A stretch of 64,000 nucleotides of DNA from Duganella sp. 1224. GTDB lineage: Bacteria; Pseudomonadota; Gammaproteobacteria; Burkholderiales; Burkholderiaceae_D. The notes beneath the pieces were generated by a model, which was given only the letters and a program-made list of their open reading frames with translations, ran no database searches and had not been told where the DNA came from. Shown here one piece after another: positions 19,176 to 27,731 of the stretch. Each line of letters begins with the position of its first letter. Position 1 is the stretch's first letter. Both the position numbers and the translations under genes were made by a program. The stretch is from the NCBI RefSeq assembly GCF_013408245.1, contig NZ_JACBYS010000003.1, forward strand, positions 62,001-126,000, given 5' to 3'.

Positions 19176-20129
19176 CTACTTCAGGCCGGCCACGCCGCGC
19201 GCCGCGGCGTCGTGGGCATCCTGGGTGGCGGCGTCCGGTTTGGCGGCCGCCGCCGGCGTGGCGTTGTCGGCCTTCGCGTCCGGCGCCAGCGCCTTGTTCA
19301 GGTACTCGATCTTGGCCGCGGCGCGCAGACGCGCCACCTCGGCCGCCACCGCCTGCTTGTTCTTGGTGCCGACCAGGTACTGCTCGATCTGCGGGCGCGC
19401 CTGTTCCAGCGCGACCGGCGCCGGCTTGATGCCGACAATGCTGTTCAGGATGCTGCGCTCGCCCTCGCGCACGATGAAGATCTGGCCGCCGGCCAGCGCC
19501 TGCAGCTTGGCGCTGAGCGCCGGCGGCACGTCGGCGCTGGTCCGGGAAACCTGGTTGCGGCTGTACTTGATGCCGCGCGCGTCAAACAGCTCGGCCAGCT
19601 CGTCCAGCGTCTTCTTGCTGTCGATCTGCTTGCTCAACGACTCGTCCAGGTCCTTGGTGGCCAGCACCAGCTGGCGCAGGTCAAACTGCTTGCGCTCGCT
19701 GAAAAACTCGGGATGCTGGCGGTAGTACTCGTCCACTTCGGCCGCGCTCGGCTTGGCGGGCGGGCCCACGCGTTTTTGCAGGTAGGCCTGGGCGATGATC
19801 AGCGCCTTGGCGCGCTCGATGCTCTGGACCACGGCCGGATCGCGGTCGAGCTTGTCATTGACGGCTGCCGCCAGCAGCAGCTGGCGCTCGATCAGGCCGT
19901 CCATCAGCTGCTTGCTGGCGGCCGCCTGCTGCTCGGCCGTCACGCCGGCGCGCTGCAGCTCGTCATTCAGTTGCGAGGCCGTGATCTCCTCGCCGTTGAC
20001 GCTGACCAGGGCCTGGCCGGATTTCTTCTCCTTCTGGCCGCAGCCGGCCAGCGCCACCGCCGCCACCAGCACAGCCATGCAGAGTCTGCCCAATACCGCC
20101 GGGGGACGGGCCTTTGCGTGATAGTTCAA
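19176..20129 (-). CDS. epsD: EpsD family peptidyl-prolyl isomerase lipoprotein
   Basis: About 317 residues. The N terminus is a lipoprotein signal (MAVLVAAVALAGC, lipobox cysteine followed by GQKEKK). The body resembles SurA-like N-terminal and parvulin-type domains of EpsD proteins, including YYRQHPEFFSERKQFDLRQL. It probably assists folding or assembly of the export complex in the periplasm. The chosen start is a TTG at 20129 preceded by GAGGA. A longer frame reaches 20216, but a strong promoter at 20202-20230 would start the transcript near 20195, so the longer start cannot be used. Confidence 0.85.
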   Translation of the reverse strand: MNYHAKARPPAVLGRLCMAVLVAAVALAGCGQKEKKSGQALVSVNGEEITASQLNDELQRAGVTAEQQAAASKQLMDGLIERQLLLAAAVNDKLDRDPAVVQSIERAKALIIAQAYLQKRVGPPAKPSAAEVDEYYRQHPEFFSERKQFDLRQLVLATKDLDESLSKQIDSKKTLDELAELFDARGIKYSRNQVSRTSADVPPALSAKLQALAGGQIFIVREGERSILNSIVGIKPAPVALEQARPQIEQYLVGTKNKQAVAAEVARLRAAAKIEYLNKALAPDAKADNATPAAAAKPDAATQDAHDAAARGVAGLK

Positions 20130-20201
20130 GATGTAGTCCTCTATAGTTACTGCGAATTCCGGACGCCCCCGCCAGAGGAGAGGCAGACCACGTGGCTGAC
20201 G

Positions 20202-20230
20202 AGTATGAGGGGGCACCCCTCAATTGTCAA
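20202..20230 (-). promoter_or_regulatory. Strong sigma-70-like promoter for epsD-E-F-G-xrtB
   Basis: On the minus strand TTGACA (20230-20225) is separated by exactly 17 bp from CATACT (20207-20202). The spacer contains an inverted repeat GAGGGG-TGC-CCCCTC that could be an operator. Transcription would start near 20195, giving a leader of about 65 nt to the epsD TTG. Confidence 0.65.
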
Positions 20231-20268
20231 CATTGCAAATAGGAATGATATTCTGTCATCCCCCATCC

Positions 20269-21651
20269 TCAGTGCGCGTTCTCCCGCTTGAGCACCGTGC
20301 GCACCGTCAGCAGCACAATCCACAAGTCCAGCCACAGCGACCAGTGGCGCAGGTAATCGAGGTCGTAGTTGATGCGCGCCTCCATCTTGTCCAGCGTCTC
20401 GGTCTCGCCGCGCAGGCCGTTGACCTGGGCCCAGCCGGTGATGCCGGGCTTGACCTTGTGGCGCAGCATGTAGCCCTTGATCAGCTTGCGGTATTGCTCG
20501 TTGTGCGCCACCGCGTGCGGGCGCGGGCCGACGATGCTCATGCGCCCCTGCAGCACGTTGATGAACTGTGGCAGTTCGTCCAGCGAACTGCGGCGCAGGA
20601 AGCCGCCGATGCGGGTCAGCCGCTGGTCGTTCTTGGTGGCCTGGACCACCTTGGCGCCGTCCTCGGCCACCGTCATCGAGCGGAACTTGTAGACGATGAT
20701 CTGCTCGCCGTTCAGGCCATAGCGGCGCTGGCGGAAGATCACCGGTCCCGGCGAGGTCAGCTTGATGGCCAGCGCGATCACCAGCATCAGCGGCGTCAGC
20801 ATCAGCTGGATGCCGGCGGCCAGCACGATGTCGCTGAGGCGCTTGACCAGGCTGTTAAAGCCGGTGAACGGCGTCTCGCAGATGGCGATCACCGGCATGC
20901 CGCCGATGTTGTCAAAGCGCGCCTGCATCAGGTCGAACACATAGATGTCGGGCAGGAAGTAGACCGAGGCGGTGGTGTCCTGCAACTCGTCGATCAGCTT
21001 GCGGATGCGCGGCTGCGCCGAGATCGGCTGGCTGATGTAAATCTGCTGGATCTGGTGCTCGCGCACATAGCGCGCGATGTCGCCCATGTCGCCCAGCATC
21101 GGGTGCGCCAGATTCTCCGGCCAGCGCTCGGCCGCGCGGTCGTCGAAAAAGCCCACCACCTTCATGTACAGGTTGGGGTTGCGCTCGATGGCGGCGGCAA
21201 AGCGGATGCCGACCGAGTTGGCGCCGACGATGGCCACCGTGCGGGCGCCGCTGCTGCGGTCGGCATACGGGCTGGACAGGCGCACCGCCAGGTGACTGAA
21301 CAGCACCACGAATGGCGTCACCACCACCCACACCAGCAAGGTGGTGCGATCGAAATAGGCCAGCATGCCGGTCAGCTTGCCCAGCACAAACAGGATTGCC
21401 ACCGTGATCAGCCAGCCGGCCAGCACGTCGCGCACGTAAATCAGCATGCGGCCGCTGCGCCAGGCGCGGTACGGATCGATCTGCTGGTAGACGCCGGTGG
21501 AAATATAGAACACCAGTATCATCAGCACCAGCGAGAAGCCGGTCACCGGCGTGCCGCAGGCCAGTGAGCTCAGATACAGCATGGACATCACGATCACCGG
21601 GTCCAGCACGCGCTGAAAGAACGAAATCAGGGGAATATCATTGACCGTCAT
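20269..21651 (-). CDS. epsB: Undecaprenyl-phosphate glucose phosphotransferase EpsB
   Basis: Initiating polyisoprenyl-phosphate hexose-1-phosphate transferase of 460 residues (WcaJ-like). Four to five N-terminal membrane segments are followed by a CoA-binding-like Rossmann region (TVAIVGANSVGIRFAAAI) and the C-terminal bacterial sugar transferase domain: KRLSDIVLAAG, KFRSM, RIGGFLRRSSLDELPQ, SIVGPRPHA, and KPGITGWAQVNGLRGET. It starts synthesis by loading a sugar phosphate on undecaprenyl phosphate. It lies 15 bp after epsL. Confidence 0.93.
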   Translation of the reverse strand: MTVNDIPLISFFQRVLDPVIVMSMLYLSSLACGTPVTGFSLVLMILVFYISTGVYQQIDPYRAWRSGRMLIYVRDVLAGWLITVAILFVLGKLTGMLAYFDRTTLLVWVVVTPFVVLFSHLAVRLSSPYADRSSGARTVAIVGANSVGIRFAAAIERNPNLYMKVVGFFDDRAAERWPENLAHPMLGDMGDIARYVREHQIQQIYISQPISAQPRIRKLIDELQDTTASVYFLPDIYVFDLMQARFDNIGGMPVIAICETPFTGFNSLVKRLSDIVLAAGIQLMLTPLMLVIALAIKLTSPGPVIFRQRRYGLNGEQIIVYKFRSMTVAEDGAKVVQATKNDQRLTRIGGFLRRSSLDELPQFINVLQGRMSIVGPRPHAVAHNEQYRKLIKGYMLRHKVKPGITGWAQVNGLRGETETLDKMEARINYDLDYLRHWSLWLDLWIVLLTVRTVLKRENAH

Positions 21652-21666
21652 GTGGATTCGCGGGCC

Positions 21667-22941
21667 TTAAAACTGGAGGGTGACATTGAGAGAGGCGCCG
21701 TTCGCTTTATAGTTGGTGCTATAGAACGTGTTGGCGCGGCGCTTTTCATGGAACACCGAGGCCCCCAGCTGCACGTTCTGGCGCCACATATAGGTGGCGT
21801 TGAGCGAGCCGAGATCGGTCTTGTCTTCCGCGCCGAGCAGCACGGTGGTGGTCAGCGGCCCCTTGAAATCGCGCTCGATACGGCGCAACTGCAGTTCGAA
21901 ATTCAGGTTGTCGCGCGGGCGCCAGCCGGCGCCGAGCAGCACGCCGCGGTCGAGGCTATAGCTGACGCCGCCGCCCTCGAACGGCTCGTACTGGCGCCAC
22001 AGCGAACCGCTGAACCACAGCGCCGCCGTCGGCGACCATTGCGCGCTGAGTTTGCCGTTGGCGCCGCTGGAATCGGCGAAGCGCAGCTGGTCGTGGGTGC
22101 GCCGCGCGTGCCCGGCCAGCAACTGCAGCCGGGTCTGCGGGGTCACGCGCCACACCACCTTGAGGCTGACGTTGTCCTCGTCGTAGCCCTCGTTGAGCGT
22201 GCCGCCGGAAATGAAGTTCAGGTAGTCGGCGCGGCGGCGCTGCGCCTGCAGGCCGACGGTGCTGCCGGTGGGCGCCACGTAGTCGAAGCCCACCTCGGTG
22301 GTGTCGACGTCGCGGTCCAGGTATTTTTGCGACGACAGGTCGTAGCGGTAGCTGTCTCGACTGAGCTTGCCGTGCACCTGCCAGCGCGGGTGGAACAGCC
22401 AGTTGAGGTCGACAAATTCGCCGCGCTGGGTGCGCAGGTTGCGGTCGGTGGTGCGGACATCGTTGAACGGCGTCAGCACGTCCGAGTAGCTGGCGCCGAC
22501 GTTGCCGCTGAGCTGGTTGCCCAGGGCCCAGGCCAGATTGGCGTTGAAGTCCTTGGCGTTGTAGTCAAGCCGGGTGTAATGGTCGAAGTCGACCCGGGTC
22601 ACCTTGGCCGAAGCGGTCAGCACCTGGCGCCCGAACGGCCGCTCCAGCGTCGCCCCGGCAAAGCTCTGGCGCATGCTGTCGGCGCGCGGTTCGCCTGGCA
22701 GCGTCTGCCCGTCGTCGAAGCGGAACAGGTTATCGTCGTAGGAATAGCCAATGCCGACGAATGGGTGGATGGTGTCGCTCAACGCCGCCTGCGCCGGCGC
22801 GCCGGCCAGTCCGCCGGCGCAGGCCAGGCACAAGGCACAGGCCCGGCGCAGCCGGCTGGCGCCGGCGCGCGGCGCCAACGGCGCCAACTCAGGGGGAACG
22901 GGGGACGGCACGGGGGCGTGGCTGTTTCGATGACTTAACAT
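21667..22941 (-). CDS. epsL: EpsL outer-membrane beta-barrel protein of exosortase-B loci
   Basis: Secreted protein of 424 residues. A basic and hydrophobic start with a signal peptide ends APAQA-ALSDTI near residue 53. The mature part begins HPFVGIGYSYDDNLFRFDD and continues as alternating short amphipathic strands, with aromatic-terminated ends such as SLNVTLQF, indicating an outer-membrane beta barrel. EpsL family members accompany exosortase B and methanolan-type eps clusters and may be the outer-membrane export or anchoring partner. First gene of the minus-strand core cluster, directly followed by epsB. Confidence 0.85.
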   Translation of the reverse strand: MLSHRNSHAPVPSPVPPELAPLAPRAGASRLRRACALCLACAGGLAGAPAQAALSDTIHPFVGIGYSYDDNLFRFDDGQTLPGEPRADSMRQSFAGATLERPFGRQVLTASAKVTRVDFDHYTRLDYNAKDFNANLAWALGNQLSGNVGASYSDVLTPFNDVRTTDRNLRTQRGEFVDLNWLFHPRWQVHGKLSRDSYRYDLSSQKYLDRDVDTTEVGFDYVAPTGSTVGLQAQRRRADYLNFISGGTLNEGYDEDNVSLKVVWRVTPQTRLQLLAGHARRTHDQLRFADSSGANGKLSAQWSPTAALWFSGSLWRQYEPFEGGGVSYSLDRGVLLGAGWRPRDNLNFELQLRRIERDFKGPLTTTVLLGAEDKTDLGSLNATYMWRQNVQLGASVFHEKRRANTFYSTNYKANGASLNVTLQF

Positions 22942-23516
22942 TATTATCTTTACGAAATAATCAACAGATTTTTCAATATTACCAGTAAGACCACTGTTGA
23001 GTAACTACTATCCACATCCCGAGCGGGCCATCGGCGACCGCGTGCGCGATGACCGCCCATCACAGTTTGCCGCTGCGCCAGTACAGGGCGCCGCAGGCCA
23101 GCCCCGCAACCATACCGGCAAGCCACAAATTGTGCTCGACGCCAAATAGTAACACTACAATAACGAAAGCCCGCACACTAACGGCCGCCCGCGCCAGGCG
23201 CGGGAAATCTGTCGCGCTCAACCAACGTATCCGCAACGAGCGCAGCACAACACCTCCCTCACCGGCCAACCTGGCCGGCCTGACGCAGCGCGCCCATCCC
23301 CGGGTCGGCGGCAGCCAGAACATGCGGTCAATCGCAAGGAATGATGCGATGCAGCGCAGGCTTGGACGCCACCGGCCACCTGCGTTATCGCTGCCCAGCA
23401 TGCCTTCGCGCGCATGTTTCACTCCAGAGCATCGATGCAATATCGACTATTATATTTAAATCATTGTTATATGCCTACACTGTTGACCAGTTTTTTGCGG
23501 CCCTGCAGCATAAGCC
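22942..23516. other. Gene-poor region upstream of epsL
   Basis: About 575 bp with no convincing gene. The first 80 bp next to epsL are AT-rich and probably hold its promoter, but no hexamer pair with good spacing is clear. A minus-strand frame at 23060-23180 encodes a hydrophobic C-terminal-like stretch (VIVVLLFGVEHNLWLAGMVAG) without a good start, perhaps a membrane-gene remnant. The last 80 bp, next to uup, are AT-rich. Confidence 0.5.
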
Positions 23517-25421
23517 TCAGCGGCGGCTTTCAATTTGCTCCCATTTTTCCAGCGCCGCCAGCAGTTCCAACTCGATTTGGTCAACGCGGGCGCTGATCCG
23601 CTTGGCTTCGGCAGCGTTCTTCTTGTAAAAGTCCGGATCGGACAATTGCAGCGTCAGCGCACTCTGCTCGTCTTCCAGCGCGGCAATCAGCTCGGGCAAG
23701 GCTTCCAGTTCGCGCTGCTCCTTGAAGCTGAGCTTTTTGCCTTTTTGCGCCGAGACCGCCGGGGCCGGAGCTGGCTGGGGCGCCGGCGCCACCTTGGGCG
23801 CCGGCTTCACACCGCCCGCCGGCGCCGCGTCGCGCACCCGCTCCCAGTCGCTGTAACCGCCGACGAACTCGCGCCACCGGCCCTCGCCCTCGGCCACGAT
23901 CACCTGCGTGACCACGTTGTCCAGGAAGGTGCGGTCGTGGCTGACCAGGAACACGGTACCGCTGTAGTCTTCCAGCAGCTCTTCCAGCAGCTCCAGCGTT
24001 TCGATGTCGAGGTCATTGGTCGGTTCGTCCAGCACCAGGCAGTTGGCCGGCTTGGCGAACAGGCGCGCCAGCAGCAGGCGGTTGCGCTCGCCGCCGGACA
24101 GCGACTTGACTGGCGAGCGCGCGCGCTCCGGCGAGAACAGGAAGTCGTTCAGGTAACTCATCGAGTGCTTGCGCTGGCCATTGATTTCGACCCAGTCACT
24201 GCCCGGCGAGATGGTGTCGACCAGGCTGGCCTCCTCGTTGAGCTGGGTGCGCATCTGGTCGAAGTAGGCCACTTCCAGCTTGGTGCCCAGCTTGGCCGTG
24301 CCGCTGTCGGGCGCCAGCTCGCCAAGAATCATTTTCAGCATCGTGGTCTTGCCGGCGCCATTGGCACCGATCAGGCCCACCTTGTCGCCACGCAGGATGG
24401 TGCCGCTGAAGTTGCTGACAATCGCCCGCCCGCCATAGCGCTTGCTGATGCCGTCCAGCTCGGCAACGATCTTGCCCGAGCGCTCCCCCACCGACACTTC
24501 CAGCTTGACCTGGCCCTGCTGCTCGCGGCGCGCGGCGCGCTGCAGGCGCAGCGCCTCCAGCCGGCGCACGCGGCCCTCGTCGCGCACGCGACGCGCCTTG
24601 ACGCCCTTGCGGATCCAGATCTCCTCCTGCGCCAGCACCTTGTCGAACTTGGCGTTTTCCACTTCCTCGTTTTCCAGCAGCTCGGCCTTGCGGCTCTGGT
24701 AGGTGCTGAAGTTGCCGGGGAAGGACAGCAGGCGGCCGCGATCGAGTTCAATAATCCGGGTGGCCACGTTGTCGAGGAAGGAGCGGTCGTGGGTAATGAA
24801 CAGCACACTGCCCTTGAAATCGCGTAGCAGCCCCTCCAGCCACTGGATCGAGGTGAAGTCCAGGTGGTTGGTCGGTTCGTCCAGCAGCAGCACGTCCGGG
24901 GCCGACACCAGCGCGCGCGCCAGCGCCACCCGCTTTTGCATACCGCCGGACAGTTCGCGCATGCGCAGCCCGCCCGGCAGGTTGAGCTTGTCGAGCACGG
25001 TCTCAACCTTGTTGCTGATGTTCCAGGCGTCGGCGGCGTCGAGCTGCACCTGGATATCGTGCATGCGCTCCATCAGCGCCTCGTCGTTGCCCTGGCCAAA
25101 CTGGCCGGTCAGCGCCTCGTACTCCTTGAGCAGGGCCGGCAGCGCGCCCAGGCCGGCCGCCACGGCGTCGTGCACCGTCATCTCCGGCTCAAACACCGGT
25201 TCCTGCTCGACGTAGACGATGTGCAGGTTTTGCTGCATCACCAGCAAACCGTCGTCGAGCTTGGATTTGCCAGAAATGATTTTCAGCAAGGACGACTTGC
25301 CGGTGCCGTTGCGACCGATCAGGCCGACACGCTCGCCGGTCTCCAGTGAAAATTCCGCGTGATCGAGCAGCGCGACGTGACCGAACGCCAGTTGCGCCGA
25401 GGAGAGAGAGATGACTGCCAT
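23517..25421 (-). CDS. uup: ABC-F family ATPase Uup
   Basis: Soluble tandem ATPase of about 634 residues. Cassette 1 has GRNGTGKS, LSGGMQKR and DEPTNHLDF; cassette 2 has GANGAGKT, LSGGERNR and DEPTNDLDI. After a Pro/Ala-rich linker, the C-terminal 75 residues (KKLSFKEQRELEALPELIAAL to the end) form the Uup-type coiled-coil DNA-binding domain, which separates it from EttA and YbiT. Uup acts on ribosomes or branched DNA and limits precise transposon excision. The ATG at 25421 (MAVISLSSAQLAFGHVAL) is chosen; the longer frame has no family support. Confidence 0.92.
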   Translation of the reverse strand: MAVISLSSAQLAFGHVALLDHAEFSLETGERVGLIGRNGTGKSSLLKIISGKSKLDDGLLVMQQNLHIVYVEQEPVFEPEMTVHDAVAAGLGALPALLKEYEALTGQFGQGNDEALMERMHDIQVQLDAADAWNISNKVETVLDKLNLPGGLRMRELSGGMQKRVALARALVSAPDVLLLDEPTNHLDFTSIQWLEGLLRDFKGSVLFITHDRSFLDNVATRIIELDRGRLLSFPGNFSTYQSRKAELLENEEVENAKFDKVLAQEEIWIRKGVKARRVRDEGRVRRLEALRLQRAARREQQGQVKLEVSVGERSGKIVAELDGISKRYGGRAIVSNFSGTILRGDKVGLIGANGAGKTTMLKMILGELAPDSGTAKLGTKLEVAYFDQMRTQLNEEASLVDTISPGSDWVEINGQRKHSMSYLNDFLFSPERARSPVKSLSGGERNRLLLARLFAKPANCLVLDEPTNDLDIETLELLEELLEDYSGTVFLVSHDRTFLDNVVTQVIVAEGEGRWREFVGGYSDWERVRDAAPAGGVKPAPKVAPAPQPAPAPAVSAQKGKKLSFKEQRELEALPELIAALEDEQSALTLQLSDPDFYKKNAAEAKRISARVDQIELELLAALEKWEQIESRR

Positions 25422-25632
25422 AGTGGATGTGTAAGGTTGGGCCGGCGCGCGCGAGGTGCGGCGGCCGGCGGTGAAGTCAATGAAAGCCAGCATTGTACCC
25501 ACTGTTGACGGCCCGCCGGCGGAATTCCTCAAACGCTTGCCTAGCGGCAATCGCGCGCCACGCCAAGCTGAACCGTGCAAAAATTGAACTATTGCAATAT
25601 GCGCATAGGCGCCATTGTGCGCCCGCCCGCCC

Positions 25633-26637
25633 ATGACACCAACTCTCGTCCGCCAGCCCCATCTCGCCTACCTGGACGGCTGGCGCGGCCTGGCCATCCT
25701 GGCCGTACTGGCGGGACATTTTCTGCCGATGCGCGGCATCAACCTGGGCCGCATGGGGGTGGAGTTGTTCTTCGTGCTCAGCGGACGCCTGATGTGTCAG
25801 ATCCTGTTCATCCAAGGGACTACGCTGGGCGAGTTCTACCGCCGCCGCCTGGCCCGCATCGTCCCCGGCTTGCTGGTGTTCGTGACCTTGTACGCCTTGT
25901 ACCTGACCACGGTCGAGCACCAGCCGCCCAGCCTCAACGCCGTCGCCAGCACCTTGCTGTTTTACACCAATTACCTGGGCGCTTCCAATCCAGAGCAAGC
26001 GCCTGGCCTGGAGCACCTCTGGTCGCTGGCCATCGAAGAGCACAGCTATATCCTGCTGTCGCTGTTGATGGTGCTGACCCGGCACGCCCGCCGCGCCGCG
26101 CTGCCGGTAATCGCGACGCTGGCGGTTGCCGCCATCGCCAACGGCATGTGGCAGACCTATGCGCTGGAACGCGATTACTACGAGGTCTACTGGCGCTCGG
26201 ACGTGCGCGGGGCGTCGATCCTGATCTCGGCCGCGCTGTGCCTGCATGAGCAGCGCCATCCGTGGCGACTGTCGGGCTGGCGCCTGGCGGCGCTTGGCTT
26301 CGCCGGCGTGGTCCTCAACACCAACCCGGTGCCCGACGCCATCAAGTATTCGCTGGGCACGCTGTGCTTTGCCATCGTGGTCAACCATGCCGCCGCGTTG
26401 CCGCCGCTGACGATCAACCTGCTGTCGAGCAAGCTGTTCGCTGGCATCGGCATCACGTCCTTCTCGATCTACTTGTGGCAACAGCCATTTTTCCAGGCCG
26501 CCGAGATGGGGCGGCGCCACGGCTGGATGCTGACCTGCGCGCTGCTGGTCGGCATCACCAGCTATTTCCTGGTCGAAAAGCCGGCGCGGCGCTGGCTCAA
26601 CCAGCGTCGCCTGACGCAGGCCGGGCTCAGCGCGTAA
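25633..26637 (+). CDS. Acyltransferase 3 family membrane protein
   Basis: About 334 residues, shorter than the other two acyltransferases here. It shows YLDGWRGLAILAVLAGHFLPM (conserved His), GVELFFVLSGRLM, the basic loop FYRRRLARIVPGLL and LWSLAIEEHSYILLSL. It stands apart from the eps operons, beyond uup, so its sugar substrate is unknown. Start ATG at 25633, within the PPAHD-to-MTPTLVRQ transition; the family motif starts 13 residues later. Confidence 0.85.
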   Translation: MTPTLVRQPHLAYLDGWRGLAILAVLAGHFLPMRGINLGRMGVELFFVLSGRLMCQILFIQGTTLGEFYRRRLARIVPGLLVFVTLYALYLTTVEHQPPSLNAVASTLLFYTNYLGASNPEQAPGLEHLWSLAIEEHSYILLSLLMVLTRHARRAALPVIATLAVAAIANGMWQTYALERDYYEVYWRSDVRGASILISAALCLHEQRHPWRLSGWRLAALGFAGVVLNTNPVPDAIKYSLGTLCFAIVVNHAAALPPLTINLLSSKLFAGIGITSFSIYLWQQPFFQAAEMGRRHGWMLTCALLVGITSYFLVEKPARRWLNQRRLTQAGLSA

Positions 26638-26701
26638 CGCCAAGCTGCGGCGTCGCCATCGCGGGCTGGCGCGCCGGGCCGGGATCGGCTAGCATCAGGC
26701 C

Positions 26702-27430
26702 ATGAGTACGCCCTCCCCCCTCCCGCTCCGTCGCCAGCGCGGCGCCGCCCTGCTGTTGCTACTGGTGGTGCTGGGCCTGGGCGCATCCGCCCTGCTGATC
26801 AGCAGTTTCAGCCCGGGCAACGACAGCGCGCGCCAACAGCGCAGCGCCGCGCAGGTGGCCGAGGCCAGGGAGGCGCTGCTCGGCTTTGCCATGGTCCATG
26901 GGCGCCTGCCGCGCCCGGCCATCTCGGCGCAGGACGGACGGGAGCAGCCCGATCCGTGCAGCGACGACGGCTGCACCGGCTACCTGCCATGGGTCACGCT
27001 GGGCGTCAGCGGCAGCGACGCCTGGGGCAAGCTGCTACGCTACAGCGTGAGCCCCGGGTTTGCCCGGCGCATCGTCCCCAATCAGGCGGTCGCCGAGAAG
27101 CGTATTCTGGGGCGCGATGGCCAGGGCCAGCCCTACTACGTGGTGGGAGGTGAGCGCTGCGACGTCGGCACCCTGTGTGCCACGGCGGTGATCTTCTCCA
27201 GCGGCAAAAACAACCTGGGCACCAGCGAACTAGGTGTGCCACAAGCCAACAACGCCGAGGGCAACCTCGACGAACAGCACAACGACCGCGCCACCCTCGA
27301 CTTTTTTGCGCGTCCGCTGGAAACCCGGCCACAGGCGCCGGGCGGCGAGTTTGATGACATCATCGCCTGGATCCCGCTGCAGCTACTGGACCGCAAACTG
27401 GAAGCCAGCGGCGTCCTGAATAAAAAGTGA
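26702..27430 (+). CDS. Prepilin-like (type II/IV secretion-type) protein
   Basis: Protein of 242 residues whose N terminus (RRQRGAALLLLLVVLGLGASALLISSF) resembles a type IV prepilin leader: basic residues, a glycine, then a hydrophobic helix. The glutamate normally at mature position 5 is absent, so it is an atypical or minor pseudopilin-like protein. The rest includes a Cys pair region (DPCSDDGCTGYLPW) and CDVGTLCATAVIFSSGKN, suggesting disulfides outside the cytoplasm. Function not recognised. It stands alone just before the tRNA gene. Confidence 0.6.
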   Translation: MSTPSPLPLRRQRGAALLLLLVVLGLGASALLISSFSPGNDSARQQRSAAQVAEAREALLGFAMVHGRLPRPAISAQDGREQPDPCSDDGCTGYLPWVTLGVSGSDAWGKLLRYSVSPGFARRIVPNQAVAEKRILGRDGQGQPYYVVGGERCDVGTLCATAVIFSSGKNNLGTSELGVPQANNAEGNLDEQHNDRATLDFFARPLETRPQAPGGEFDDIIAWIPLQLLDRKLEASGVLNKK

Positions 27431-27475
27431 CGGCCGCTTGACGCAAAAATAATGTGAGCCGCCCCCTGCCTCGGC

Positions 27476-27481
27476 TATAAT
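27476..27481 (+). promoter_or_regulatory. -10 box of the tRNA-Arg promoter
   Basis: TATAAT at 27476-27481 lies 12 bp before the tRNA, placing the transcript start near 27488. No convincing -35 hexamer is at the right distance. Confidence 0.5.
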
Positions 27482-27493
27482 CTTCGCCGCGTC

Positions 27494-27568
27494 CTCCCCG
27501 TAGCACAATGGATAGTGCACATGCCTCCTAAGCGTGGGATACTGGTTCGATTCCAGTCGGGGGGACCA
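27494..27568 (+). tRNA. tRNA-Arg (anticodon CCT)
   Basis: Full cloverleaf: acceptor arms CTCCCCG and CGGGGGG (one T-G wobble), D arm GCAC-AATGGATA-GTGC, anticodon arm CATGC-CTCCTAA-GCGTG with anticodon CCT, T arm ACTGG-TTCGATT-CCAGT, discriminator A and encoded CCA at 27566-27568. It reads AGG codons. Its 3' half serves as the phage attachment site. Confidence 0.95.
27541..27568 (+). other. Probable attL core (3' end of tRNA-Arg)
   Basis: An integrase gene begins 163 bp after the tRNA 3' end, the classic arrangement for tRNA-targeting tyrosine recombinases, which keep the tRNA intact by carrying its 3' end. No second copy of this stretch was noticed in the window, so attR should lie beyond 64000. 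Exact core limits unknown. Confidence 0.6.
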
Positions 27569-27691
27569 CCCACCATTTTTACTTAACCCAATATTTAGCC
27601 ATTTTGTCTTGGTTTTCATAGGGTTACAGCCTTTTTCGCCTCTTCCCGAAATCTACAAAACACCACAAAAAAACGCTATTTTCTGCTAGCA

Positions 27692-27722
27692 TTTACGACT
27701 GATTTACGACTCTTTTACGACT
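27692..27722 (+). repeat. Three TTTACGACT direct repeats spaced 11 bp
   Basis: TTTACGACT occurs at 27692, 27703 and 27714, exactly one helical turn apart, ending 9 bp before the integrase ATG. They may be arm-type binding sites for the integrase or an excisionase, or an operator controlling int. The tRNA-side att core lies about 130 bp to the left, fitting an attP arm. Confidence 0.75.
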
Positions 27723-27731
27723 GAGGTATGC

